From positions 133,307,032 to 133,371,031 of the forward strand of contig CM073591.1 in NCBI GenBank assembly GCA_037074705.1: DNA of 64,000 nucleotides, in the 5' to 3' direction. This DNA comes from Zhengitettix transpicula (taxonomy: Eukaryota; Arthropoda; Insecta; Orthoptera; Tetrigidae). Positions 9,211 through 22,619 of this stretch are shown one piece after another (the stretch's first letter is position 1; each line of letters opens with the position of its first letter). The position numbers and the translations under genes were made by a program. The notes beneath the pieces are model-generated. The model had not been told where the DNA came from and ran no database searches. It saw nothing but the letters and a program-made list of their open reading frames with translations.

Positions 9211-12200
9211 GACATTTCGTTAGTAAATAGTAGGCCAATAATTTTATGAAAACGTATTTGGATCTACGTCGTGCTAACGAATTACAGTAAACGGTGAAAT
9301 TACACAATGATTGGTATGCATAAGGGAATATTCGCGGAAAAGTCTCGATATATTTAAATCAAGTTGGTTTTAAAATGTAAATAAAGAGCTTATAAGAAGA
9401 AGAAAAATATTGTATGTTTGAGGGATAAATTTCATGAAATGTTCCAAATAAAGGAAATAAATAAGTAAGGATCAATTTGGAATTCTATTTAAATGGTTTT
9501 GTTTCTATGGAGCGGCACTGGAGCATCTAATAAAGAAACAGGGTTGATTTTCTGTACGATTTATAATTGTTGTTTGTTAGCATTGTAAACGATAAATGTG
9601 TTGAATAAATAAAAAGTAATGAGGCTGAAGCGTGAATTTGAATGTGTACGATATTAAATAGAGTTTTCAACTTAGTTTGTACCGAAATTGAGAATGTCCC
9701 AGTATTTTCGTGAGACGAAGTGTAGGACGTGTGACGCAGAGTGAACATTAGGATTGTACTTGTAAACATCCTGATAAATTGTGTGTGATGAGACGTCCCG
9801 ACTCGAAGAGAATAAAGCTGAGGAAAGAAGTATTTGAGTTTGAATTGTATTTATCCGGGACAGCGCGTACGCAGTCCCGACTACCAAAAATAACGCGCCC
9901 GAGTTATCCACATTAGGGATAATCGCAGGGGTCAGCCCAACCGAAGTGCAATGGAAGAGCCTCACCCTGGAGGAACCGCCTTCATGATCACGGTAACCTC
10001 TACGCCAGGTAAGTTCGCCGACATGCGCACAAACTCGGCGTTATGTACCCAGATACCGCCGAACACACTGCGACTCACAACGCAGTCAAAACTCACTCAC
10101 ACTCTGCACATTATTTATCCCGTACATTCGGCGATACTCGCGGAACTAAAGCTTAAAACCGCCCTGAACCCCAAACCCACATCCCTACAAAATACTGAAA
10201 ACTTTTACAAAAATTGAAATTAAATATTTCATTTGACCGCGTGGTTCGCACGTTGTGCCGAGAGGTGTCTCTGCCGCCATGTTCATTCAAATCTGTACGT
10301 GTCAAAGATCGGTTAGCATTTGCGTTTCTTCATAGGGCTTCTTCGATTTAAACTTTTAAAACTTTCCAAAATTTCAACTTTTATTAAACTGCCTCTTCGT
10401 AAATGCAATCCGAAGACTTTCTTTACTCGCTGCATTTGACTATGTACTTACACCCTTCAACACGTACATGTCTCTGTCCTCGCCGCCGTATCAAGAATTA
10501 TACACAGAATATCCAAATATTTCGATTATTTCGGCGGAAATTGTAAATCGTCAAAAGTATTCTCGCAGTAATGACAATCAATCGTCACGCCCTCTGACTC
10601 TACAATCATTATATTCCTCTTGATAATACGCAAATTGTGTAATGAAATGATTCAGCACCTCCAAATTCGTGCAGAGAATTTTACACTGACACTCAAGACA
10701 GTATTTCATTCGCGTGACCAAATGTGAGGATCGGATGTGTGGGTATTCGCTGGTAATTCCACCACAGACGAAAAATAGCTTTCGTGCCTCTTGGCGCCAG
10801 TTCGGCTGAGGATTCTAACCCAATTCTCACGACGGTCCACCTGCAGGCGGGTGGATCGTCACAAATTAAGAAATATAATGACGTCATATCATCCTAGACT
10901 CGAAGATTACACCAACATTACACAAGAAAGAAGCAATGGCAAAACGGCAGGATCCACAAGTCGCCAGAGTTTGAGGACTGAAGACAGTCGTTCTCGAACC
11001 ATCACAGAAGAACGGTTGCTCTGGAACCATCACAGTACAAGTGTTGAGAAAGTTTTAGACTCACAGCCACCTGAGACTCCGAGATATTTTAAATGGAACG
11101 CCGCTTCGCAGAGAAACTTCGGTCACCGTAACCAAACCTCGTCACGCCTAATGGTTGTGTAGACGGTTTTACTTTCTTTTTCCTTGGCCTAGTTTTTCCC
11201 ACGTTTCCATCTCCGTCTAGCCGGGACCTTTTAAAGCGACATGTTTAGTTATATTGAGTCAGGGATGAGGTCCAATCCCATTTTAGATTAAATAAACTAG
11301 GTGAAACATTACGAGGGAGGCTTCTTTTACTAGGTAAAGCCCAACTTTCTCCTTCCAGCAGTAACAGGCGACGAAGCTCGGGCCGGAAGATTTGACCAGG
11401 AACCTTGGACCGACAGGAGACCTGTTCCGACGGTTTTGGATCAAGAACGCCTAATAAAGACCTTCTAAGAGTAGAGCTTTCTTAATTTCTCAATCCTCGA
11501 CGCTTAGAGGGTGATTTCTTGTTAATTATTTATTATCTCGCGTTAGTGTGTTCATTGGTAAGTTAGCGTCTCAAGCATACGTAATTTTCATTTGTCCATG
11601 ATTTTCGAATGTGTACGCCCGTATTTAATTAAACTACATGTAGACAGCGGGGTGGCAGGTGCCACGACATCGAAATAATTGAATTTACAATAAATAAATA
11701 TAGTTATTTCAAATTAAGAACCCGGCTTGTGGACATTTTTTAAATGATCAAAATCTATATCATTAATGACAATCGAAGATCGAAATGGAGGAAGAAATTT
11801 CCAAACTATTGGAGGCTCTAGATTACTTGGTTTAATTACATTACGTGGACCTCGCGACATGTGGTTTTATAAATTCCAAAAATCCTCCTTACTGCCTCTG
11901 TCGTTATGAGAAAGTTTTCGGATTTTCGGGCACCGTTTTCTACCCTTGCCGTCAAAACGGTCAATTCTTAAGACTTCTCCTTTCTAGCCGTTTTCTCAAC
12001 GCCAGCTGATATCGTTGTAAGATCTGCTACAATCCTTGCCCCTATTCACTGTGTTACGTGGGAACAATTCTTGTGCATTTTTCTTTCCCTCAACTAAGAA
12101 TTTTAGTAACTGACGGAATTACAAGTCGTTAGTACCCCTGTTAATCATCGGGCCGTATGCTCATTCTCCTTAGTGTTTTTACCGTTTTTGAATAATCGTC

Positions 12201-13413
12201 CTTGCCGTTATTCCGTTTTACTTGTTTCCGCGGTGCAAACCGATTTCAGGCTTCCAATACGAAATATTAAGAAATTCAACCAAATATCGTAAATACTGTA
12301 CTTTGCCCTCTATACATAAAGTGTCCCAGTTTCTGTCAATTTATTCGCTTTGTGATATTCCTTACTATATAAATTGTCACTTACGAAATCAGCTTCTCCG
12401 TTGAATTAAGTTTCTAGTAGAACAATTTCCGACAATACTTCCTTTTATTACCAGGTCTTCCGCTGGCCTAACTAGGGTCACGTCCAGTGTATGATTTATT
12501 ATTCTGTGTTTTGTCCTACCTGCTGAAAGACGTCATTCCAAACCTGGGAATTTACGGCAATTTGCATTTGGGAATTTCCAAGCTGTTCTTCCCAGTATTA
12601 AGATCACCGGCTAAAGTCAACGGCTGATTATCTAATAGAAAGCTTTTGAATATTAAAGGCGCTTGGCGCGACATTGTTCAGCCGCGTAAGTATTATTATT
12701 ATAATTATTCTTGGGCCTTTTCCCGGTTGTAGCTATATCTACTAAAATAACAAAATACAAAAAGACATTTATTCAAATATACAATATATACAAATATATG
12801 CCTTTGTAAAGTTTATTATTTTTATTTATTATTTAAATGACAAAAAAGGAAACATTAACCGCACACGCCCCTCTTGTTTCGATACACTCCACTTCACTTT
12901 ATTTTATTGGACATATCTTTTCTCATAAATCACTTCACTTCACTGCTCACCACTCTGACCAGATAAAAACTAATAAGTGTAATAAGAATATATATATAGA
13001 TATATATACAATACCCCATGTTTATTGCCTTCCTTTAAACTGATCACCGCTATTCGGAAAATACGTCAGGCAATGAATTCCAGTCGCGTATTGATCTTTT
13101 AACAAATAAATATTCGCCAACGTATGCCATTTTCTTTAATTTGGTAAGGGTGATCTATTATGGAAATATTAGTGGGCGCCAAGAGATGATTTTAAATTTA
13201 TTTCCAGGCCGGATGACCTGTATAAAGTTTGTGTATTGCGGACAGCCTCTCGTGTTTCGTTTCTACTGCTCAGCGTTAGTAAATTGATCGAGAGGATTGT
13301 CCGCGAATAGACACCCAAACATCTTTTTAGCCCGATTCTGAAGCTAGTGGGTATTTATTTAAATATGCACCCCAACAAATTGTCCCATATTCTAAAATAG
13401 ACCTGACCAGTTA
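8943..13413. repeat. Repeat unit 3 (4,471 bp)
   Basis: The first part matches unit 2 (same U1-end markers, TTTTGGATC and GATTTCTTG). The block near 11953-11980 switches to type B (GTCAAAACGG, TTCTCCTTTC), and GACAAAAAAGG replaces GACAAAAATGG at 12839. It therefore looks like a recombinant of two unit haplotypes. Confidence 0.95.
9853..10016 (-). ncRNA. U1 snRNA: U1 snRNA (unit 3; variant ends)
   Basis: Same variant as unit 2: GA at nt 1-2 and U at the 3'-terminal position. The rest is identical to the reference, including both protein-binding loops and the Sm site. Confidence 0.94.
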
Positions 13414-13681
13414 TCTGTAAGCAGATATCTTGGTTTTCCTCGTACTTTTCCTCAAAACCCCTATTTACAAAATGTAGCGCCCTCCACCCTTTACCTGCGC
13501 CTTTGCTGACTTGATTTCCCAAATTTAGAACCTTACTAATCGTGATTGCAAGATATTCACAACTGTTGGATTCCGTTACAACTTCATTCCCCATTTGTAA
13601 ATTTAAGGAATGACGAGGCGGGGTTTTTCGAACACACGAGAATGTCTGTATGAATCGATGGATTACGTACAGCGAAATCAA
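13050..13681 (-). pseudogene. LINE reverse-transcriptase relic (unit 3/4 junction)
   Basis: Same disrupted relic, His form. Confidence 0.75.
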
Positions 13682-16600
13682 GACATTTCGTTAGTAAATA
13701 GTAGGCCAATAATTTTATGAAAACGTATTTGGATCTACGTCGTGCTAACGAATTACAGTAAACGGTGAAATTACACAATGATTGGTATGCATAAGGGAAT
13801 ATTCGCGGAAAAGTCTCGATATATTTAAATCAAGTTGGTTTTAAAATGTAAATAAAGAGCTTATAAGAAGAAGAAAAATATTGTATGTTTGAGGGATAAA
13901 TTTCATGAAATGTTCCAAATAAAGGAAATAAATAAGTAAGGATCAATTTGGAATTCTATTTAAATGGTTTTGTTTCTATGGAGCGGCACTGGAGCATCTA
14001 ATAAAGAAACAGGGTTGATTTTCTGTACGATTTATAATTGTTGTTTGTTAGCATTGTAAACGATAAATGTGTTGAATAAATAAAAAGTAATGAGGCTGAA
14101 GCGTGAATTTGAATGTGTACGATATTAAATAGAGTTTTCAACTTTGTTTGTACCGAAATTGAGAATGTCCCAGTATTTTCGTGAGACGAAGTGTAGGACG
14201 TGTGACGCAGAGTGAACATTAGGATTGTACTTGTAAACATCCTGATAAATTGTGTGTGATGAGACGTCCCGACTCGAAGAGAATAAAGCTGAGGAAAGAA
14301 GTATTTGAGTTTGAATTGTATTTGTCCGGGACAGCGCGTACGCAGTCCCGACTACCAAAAATAACGCGCCCGAGTTATCCACATTAGGGATAATCGCAGG
14401 GGTCAGCCCAACCGAAGTGCAATGGAAGAGCCTCACCCTGGAGGAACCGCCTTCATGATCACGGTAACCTCTACGCCAGGTAAGTATGCCGACATGCGCA
14501 CAAACTCGGCGTTATGTACCCAGATACCGCCGAACACACTGCGACTCACAACGCAGTCAAAAATCACTCACACTCTGCACATTATTTATCCCGTACATTC
14601 GGCGATACTCGCGGAACTAAAGCTTAAAACCGCCCTGAACCCCAAACCCACATCCCTACAAAATACTGAAAACTTTTACAAAAATTGAAATTAAATATTT
14701 CATTTGACCGCGTGGTTCGCACGTTGTGCCGAGAGGTGTCTCTGCCGCCATGTTCATTCAAATCTGTACGTGTCAAAGATCGGTTAGCATTTGCGTTTCT
14801 TCATAGGGCTTCTTCGATTTAAACTTTTAAAACTTTCCAAAATTTCAACTTTTATTAAACTGCCTCTTCGTAAATGCAATCCGAAGACTTTCTTTACTCG
14901 CTGCATTTGACTATGTACTTACACCCTTCAACACGTACATGTCTCTGTCCTCGCCGCCGTATCAAAAATTATACACAGAATATCCAAATATTTCGATTAT
15001 TTCGGCGGAAATTGTAAATCGTCAAAAGTATTCTCGCAGTAATGACAATCAATCGTCACGCCCTCTGACTCTACAATCATTATATTCCTCTTGATAATAC
15101 GCAAATTGTGTAATGAAATGATTCAGCACCTCCAAATTCGTGCAGAGAATTTTACACTGACACTCAAGACAGTATTTCATTCGCGTGACCAAATGTGAGG
15201 ATCGGATGTGTGGGTATTCGCTGGTAATTCCACCACAGACGAAAAATAGCTTTCGTGCCTCTTGGCGCCAGTTCGGCTGAGGATTCTAACCCAATTCTCA
15301 CGACGGTCCACCTGCAGGCGGGTGGATCGTCACAAATTAAGAAATATAATGACGTCATATCATCCTAGACTCGAAGATTACACCAACATTACACAAGAAA
15401 GAAGCAATGGCAAAACGGCAGGATCCACAAGTCGCCAGAGTTTGAGGACTGAAGACAGTCGTTCTCGAACCATCACAGAAGAACGGTTGCTCTGGAACCA
15501 TCACAGTACAAGTGTTGAGAAAGTTTTAGACTCACAGCCACCTGAGACTCCGAGATATTTTAAATGGAACGCCGCTTCGCAGAGAAACTTCGGTCACCGT
15601 AACCAAACCTCGTCACGCCTAATGGTTGTGTAGACGGTTTTACTTTCTTTTTCCTTGGCCTAGTTTTTCCCACGTTTCCATCTCCGTCTAGCCGGGACCT
15701 TTTAAAGCGACATGTTTAGTTATATTGAGTCAGGGATGAGGTCCAATCCCATTTTAGATTAAATAAACTAGGTGAAACATTACGAGGGAGGCTTCTTTTA
15801 CTAGGTAAAGCCCAACTTTCTCCTTCCAGCAGTAACAGGCGACGAAGCTCGGGCCGGAAGATTTGACCAGGAACCTTGGACCGACAGGAGACCTGTTCCG
15901 ACGGTTTTAGATCAAGAACGCCTAATAAAGACCTTCTAAGAGTAGAGCTTTCTTAATTTCTCAATCCTCGACGCTTAGAGGGTGATCTCTTGTTAATTAT
16001 TTATTATCTCGCGTTAGTGTGTTCATTGGTAAGTTAGCGTCTCAAGCATACGTAATTTTCATTTGTCCATGATTTTCGAATGTGTACGCCCGTATTTAAT
16101 TAAACTACATGTAGACAGCGGGGTGGCAGGTGCCACGACATCGAAATAATTGAATTTACAATAAATAAATATAGTTATTTCAAATTAAGAACCCGGCTTG
16201 TGGACATTTTTTAAATGATCAAAATCTATATCATTAATGACAATCGAAGATCGAAATGGAGGAAGAAATTTCCAAACTATTGGAGGCTCTAGATTACTTG
16301 GTTTAATTACATTACGTGGACCTCGCGACATGTGGTTTTATAAATTCCAAAAATCCTCCTTACTGCCTCTGTCGTTATGAGAAAGTTTTCGGATTTTCGG
16401 GCACCGTTTTCTACCCTTGCCGTCAAAACGGTCAATTCTTAAGACTTCTCCTTTCTAGCCGTTTTCTCAACGCCAGCTGATATCGTTGTAAGATCTGCTA
16501 CAATCCTTGCCCCTATTCACTGTGTTACGTGGGAACAATTCTTGTGCATTTTTCTTTCCCTCAACTAAGAATTTTAGTAACTGACGGAATTACAAGTCGT

Positions 16601-17884
16601 TAGTACCCCTGTTAATCATCGGGCCGTATGCTCATTCTCCTTAGTGTTTTTACCGTTTTTGAATAATCGTCCTTGCCGTTATTCCGTTTTACTTGTTTCC
16701 GCGGTGCAAACCGATTTCAGGCTTCCAATACGAAATATTAAGAAATTCAACCAAATATCGTAAATACTGTACTTTGCCCTCTATACATAAAGTGTCCCAG
16801 TTTCTGTCAATTTATTCGCTTTGTGATATTCCTTACTATATAAATTGTCACTTACGAAATCAGCTTCTCCGTTGAATTAAGTTTCTAGTAGAACAATTTC
16901 CGACAATACTTCCTTTTATTACCAGGTCTTCCGCTGGCCTAACTAGGGTCACGTCCAGTGTATGATTTATTATTCTGTGTTTTGTCCTACCTGCTGAAAG
17001 ACGTCATTCCAAACCTGGGAATTTACGGCAATTTGCATTTGGGAATTTCCAAGCTGTTCTTCCCAGTATTAAGATCACCGGCTAAAGTCAACGGCTGATT
17101 ATCTAATAGAAAGCTTTTGAATATTAAAGGCGCTTGGCGCGACATTGTTCAGCCGCGTAAGTATTATTATTATAATTATTCTTGGGCCTTTTCCCGGTTG
17201 TAGCTATATCTACTAAAATAACAAAATACAAAAAGACATTTATTCAAATATACAATATATACAAATATATGCCTTTGTAAAGTTTATTATTTTTATTTAT
17301 TATTTAAATGACAAAAATGGAAACATTAACCGCACACGCCCCTCTTGTTTCGATACACTGCACTTCACTTTATTTTATTGGACATATCTTTTCTCATAAA
17401 TCACTTCACTTCACTGCTCACCACTCTGACCAGATAAAAACTAATAAGTGTAATAAGAATATATATATAGATATATATACAATACCCCATGTTTATTGCC
17501 TTCCTTTAAACTGATCACCGCTATTCGGAAAATACGTCAGGCAATGAATTCCAGTCGCGTATTGATCTTTTAACAAATAAATATTCGCCAACGTATGCCA
17601 TTTTCTTTAATTTGGTAAGGGTGATCTATTATGGAAATATTAGTGGGCGCCAAGAGATGATTTTAAATTTATTTCCAGGCCGGATGACCTGTATAACGTT
17701 TGTGTATTGCGGACAGCCTCTCGTGTTTCGTTTCTACTGCTCAGCGTTAGTAAATTGATCGAGAGGATTGTCCGCGAATAGACACCCAAACATCTTTTTA
17801 GCCCGATTCTGAAGCTAGTGGGTATTTATTTAAATATGCACCCCAACAAATTGTCCCATATTCTAAAATAGACCTGACGAGTTA
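13414..17884. repeat. Repeat unit 4 (4,471 bp)
   Basis: U1 ends are of the unit-1 kind. The 16423-16450 block is type B. It carries CAACTTTGTTTG near 14142 (units 1-3 have CAACTTAGTTTG), CAAAAATCAC upstream of U1 near 14560 (shared with units 7 and 15) and TATCAAAAATT near 14961. Near its right end it has GTATAACGTTTG (17691), shared only with unit 11. Confidence 0.95.
14324..14487 (-). ncRNA. U1 snRNA: U1 snRNA (unit 4)
   Basis: Identical to the unit-1 gene across the mature RNA by eye. The upstream region carries CAAAAATCAC in place of CAAAACTCAC, about 76 bp before the start. Confidence 0.95.
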
Positions 17885-18152
17885 TCTGTAAGCAGATATC
17901 TTGGTTTTCCTCGTACTTTTCCTCAAAACCCCTATTTACAAGATGTAGCGCCCTCCACCCTTTACCTGCGCCTTTGCTGACTTGATTTCCCAAATTTAGA
18001 ACCTTACTAATCGTGATTGCAAGATATTCACAACTGTTGGATTCCGTTACAACTTCATTCCCCATTTGTAAATTTAAGGAATGACGAGGCGGGGTTTTTC
18101 GAACACACGAGAATGTCTGTATGAATCGATCGATTACGTACAGCGAAATCAA
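17521..18152 (-). pseudogene. LINE reverse-transcriptase relic (unit 4/5 junction)
   Basis: Same relic, first appearance of the CGATCGA (Asp) form. Private changes give WRALHLVNR and ITRQVYF. It also carries CCTGACGAGTT near 17871. Confidence 0.75.
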
Positions 18153-21100
18153 GACATTTCGTTAGTAAATAGTAGGCCAATAATTTTATGAAAACGTATT
18201 TGGATCTACGTCGTGCTAACGAATTACAGTAAACGGTGAAATTACACAATGATTGGTATGCATAAGGGAATATTCGCGGAAAAGTCTCGATATATTTAAA
18301 TCAAGTTGGTTTTAAAATGTAAATAAAGAGCTTATAAGAAGAAGAAAAATATTGTATGTTTGAGGGATAAATTTCATGAAATGTTCCAAATAAAGGAAAT
18401 AAATAAGTAAGGATCAATTTGGAATTCTATTTAAATGGTTTTGTTTCTATGGAGCGGCACTGGAGCATCTAATAAAGAAACAGGGTTGATTTTCTGTACG
18501 ATTTATAATTGTTGTTTGTTAGCATTGTAAACGATAAATGTGTTGAATAAATAAAAAGTAATGAGGCTGAAGCGTGAATTTGAATGTGTACGATATTAAA
18601 TAGAGTTTTCAACTTTGTACCGAAATTGAGAATGTCCCAGTATTTTCGTGAGACGAAGTGTAGGACGTGTGACGCAGAGTGAACATTAGGATTGTACTTG
18701 TAAACATCCTGATAAATTGTGTGTGATGAGACGTCCCGACTCGAAGAGAATAAAGCTGAGGAAAGAAGTATTTGAGTTTGAATTGTATTTGTCCGGGACA
18801 GCGCGTACGCAGTCCCGACTACCAAAAATAACGCGCCCGAGTTATCCACATTAGGGATAATCGCAGGGGTCAGCCCAACCGAAGTGCAATGGAAGAGCCT
18901 CACCCTGGAGGAACCGCCTTCATGATCACGGTAACCTCTACGCCAGGTAAGTTCGCCGACATGCGCACAAACTCGGCGTTATGTACCCAGATACCGCCGA
19001 ACACACTGCGACTCACAACGCAGTCAAAACTCACTCACACTCTGCACATTATTTATCCCGTACATTCGGCGATACTCGCGGAACTAAAGCTTAAAACCGC
19101 CCTGAACCCCAAACCCACATCCCTACAAAATACTGAAAACTTTTACAAAAATTGAAATTAAATATTTCATTTGACCGCGTGGTTCGCACGTTGTGCCGAG
19201 AGGTGTCTCTGCCGCCATGTTCATTCAAATCTGTACGTGTCAAAGATCGGTTAGCATTTGCGTTTCTTCATAGGGCTTCTTCGATTTAAACTTTTAAAAC
19301 TTTCCAAAATTTCAACTTTTATTAAACTGCCTCTTCGTAAATGCAATCCGAAGACTTTCTTTACTCGCTGCATTTGACTATGTACTTACACCCTTCAACA
19401 CGTACATGTCTCTGTCCTCGCCGCCGTATCAAGAATTATACACAGAATATCCAAATATTTCGATTATTTCGGCGGAAATTGTAAATCGTCAAAAGTATTC
19501 TCGCAGTAATGACAATCAATCGTCACGCCCTCTGACTCTACAATCATTATATTCCTCTTGATAATACGCAAATTGTGTAATGAAATGATTCAGCACCTCC
19601 AAATTCGTGCAGAGAATTTTACACTGACACTCAAGACAGTATTTCATTCGCGTGACCAAATGTGAGGATCGGATGTGTGGGTATTCGCTGGTAATTCCAC
19701 CACAGACGAAAAATAGCTTTCGTGCCTCTTGGCGCCAGTTCGGCTGAGGATTCTAACCCAATTCTCACGACGGTCCACCTGCAGGCGGGTGGATCGTCAC
19801 AAATTAAGAAATATAATGACGTCATATCATCCTAGACTCGAAGATTACACCAACATTACACAAGAAAGAAGCAATGGCAAAACGGCAGGATCCACAAGTC
19901 GCCAGAGTTTGAGGACTGAAGACAGTCGTTCTCGAACCATCACAGAAGAACGGTTGCTCTGGAACCATCACAGTACAAGTGTTGAGAAAGTTTTAGACTC
20001 ACAGCCACCTGAGACTCCGAGATATTTTAAATGGAACGCCGCTTCGCAGAGAAACTTCGGTCACCGTAACCAAACCTCGTCACGCCTAATGGTTGTGTAG
20101 ACGGTTTTACTTTCTTTTTCCTTGGCCTAGTTTTTCCCACGTTTCCATCTCCGTCTAGCCGGGACCTTTTAAAGCGACATGTTTAATTATATTGAGTCAG
20201 GGATGAGGTCCAATCCCATTTTAGATTAAATAAACTAGGTGAAACATTACGAGGGAGGCTTCTTTTACTAGGTAAAACCCAACTTTCTCCTTCCAGCAGT
20301 AACAGGCGACGAAGCTCGGGCCGGAAGATTTGACCAGGAACCTTGGACCGACAGGAGACCTGTTCCGACGGTTTTAGATCAAGAACGCCTAATAAAGACC
20401 TTCTAAGAGTAGAGCTTTCTTAATTTCTCAAACCTCGACGCTTAGAGGGTGATCTCTTGTTAATTATTTATTATCTCGCGTTAGTGTGTTCATTGGTAAG
20501 TTAGCGTCTTAAGCATACGTAATTTTCATTTGTCCATGATTTTCGAATGTGTACGCCCGTATTTAATTAAACTACATGTAGACAGCGGGGTGGCAGGTGC
20601 CACGACATCGAAATAATTGAATTTACAATAAATAAATATAGTTATTTCAAATTAAGAACCCGGCTTGTGGACATTTTTTAAATGATCAAAATCTATATCA
20701 TTAATGACAATCGAAGATCGAAATGGAGGAAGAAATTTCCAAACTATTGGAGGCTCTAGATTACTTGGTTTAATTACATTACGTGGACCTCGCGACATGT
20801 GGTTTTATAAATTCCAAAAATCCTCCTTACTGCCTCTGTCGTTATGAGAAAGTTTTCGGATTTTCGGGCACCGTTTTCTACCCTTGCCGTCAAAACGGTC
20901 AATTCTTAAGACTTCTCCTTTCTAGCCGTTTTCTCAACGCCAGCTGATATCGTTGTAAGATCTTCTACAATCCTTGCCCCTATTCACTGTGTTACGTGGG
21001 AACAATTCTTGTGCATTTTTCTTTCCCTCAACTAAGAATTTTAGTAACTGACGGAATTACAAGTCGTTAGTACCCCTGTTAATCATCAAACCGTGTGCTC

Positions 21101-22351
21101 ATTCTCCTTAGTGTTTTTACCGTTTTAAAATAATCGTCCTTGCCGTTATTCCGTTTTACTTGTTTCCGCGGTGCAAACCGATTTCAGGCTTCCAATACGA
21201 AATATTAAGAAATTCAACCAAATATCGTAAATACTGTACTTTGCCCTCTATACATAAAGTGTCCCAGTTTCTGTCAATTTATTCGCTTTGTGATATTCCT
21301 TACTATATAAATTGTCACTTACGAAATCAGCTTCTCCGTTGAATTAAGTTTCTAGTAGAACAATTTCCGACAATACTTCCTTTTATTACCAGGTCTTCCG
21401 CTGGCCTAACTAGGGTCACGTCCAGTGTATGATTTATTATTCTGTGTTTTGTCCTACCTGCTGAAAGACGTCATTCCAAACCTGGGAATTTACGGCAATT
21501 TGCATTTGGGAATTTCCAAGCTGTTCTTCCCAGTATTAAGATCACCGGCTAAAGTCAACGGCTGATTATCTAATAGAAAGCTTTTGAATATTAAAGGCGG
21601 TTGGCGCGACATTGTTCAGCCGCGTAAGTATTATTATTATAATTATTCTTGGGCCTTTTCCCGGTTGTAGCTATATCTACTAAAATAACAAAATACAAAA
21701 AGACATTTATTCAAATATACAATATATACAAATATATGCCTTTGTAAAGTTTATTATTTTTATTTATTATTTAAATGACAAAAAAGGAAACATTAACCGC
21801 ACACGCCCCTCTTGTTTCGATACACTCCACTTCACTTTATTTTATTGGACATATCTTTTCTCATAAATCACTTCACTTCACTGCTCACCACTCTGACCAG
21901 ATAAAAACTAATAAGTGTAATAAGAATATATATATAGATATATATACAATACCCCATGTTTATTGCCTTCCTTTAAACTGATCACCGCTATTCGGAAAAT
22001 ACGTCAGGCAATGAATTCCAGTCGCGTATTGATCTTTTAACAAATAAATATTCGCCAACGTATGCCATTTTCTTTAATTTGGTAAGGGTGATCTATTATG
22101 GAAATATTAGTGGGCGCCAAGAGATGATTTTAAATTTATTTCCAGGCCGGATGACCTGTATAAAGTTTGTGTATTGCGGACAGCCTCTCGTGTTTCGTTT
22201 CTACTGCTCGGCGTTAGTAAATTGATCGAGAGGATTGTCCGCGAATAGACACCCAAACATCTTTTTAGCCCGATTCTGAAGCTAGTGGGTATTTATTTAA
22301 ATATGCACCCCAACAAATTGTCCCATATTCTAAAATAGACCTGACCAGTTA
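17885..22351. repeat. Repeat unit 5 (4,467 bp; 4-bp deletion)
   Basis: The short length comes from a 4-bp deletion near 18614 (CAACTTTGTACC where other units have CAACTTTGTTTGTACC), about 177 bp beyond the U1 3' end. Other markers are GTTTAATTAT near 20182, GGTAAAACCC near 20271 and GTCTTAAGCA near 20507; the last two are shared with unit 11. The A/B block is type B, and TCATCAAACCGTGTG near 21084 is shared with unit 7. Confidence 0.95.
18791..18954 (-). ncRNA. U1 snRNA: U1 snRNA (unit 5; GA 5' end)
   Basis: Nucleotides 1-2 are GA as in units 2 and 3, but the 3'-terminal base is the common C. The 4-bp deletion of this unit lies beyond the 3' end and does not touch the RNA. Confidence 0.94.
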
Positions 22352-22619
22352 TCTGAAAGCAGATATCTTGGTTTTCCTCGTACTTTTCCTCAAAACCCCT
22401 ATTTACAAAATGTAGCGCCCTCCACCCTTTACCTGCGCCATTGCTGACTTGATTTCCCAAATTTAGAACCATACTAATCGTGATTGCAAGATGTTCACAA
22501 CTGTTGGATTCCGTTACAACTTCATTCCCCATTTGTAAATTTAAGGAATGACGAGGCGGGGTTTTTCGAACACACGAGAATGTCTGTATGAATCGATGGA
22601 TTACGTACAGCGAAATCAA
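21988..22619 (-). pseudogene. LINE reverse-transcriptase relic (unit 5/6 junction)
   Basis: Same relic, His form, with CEHLAITISMVL and DICFQ variants, most of them shared with the unit 11/12 junction. Confidence 0.75.
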
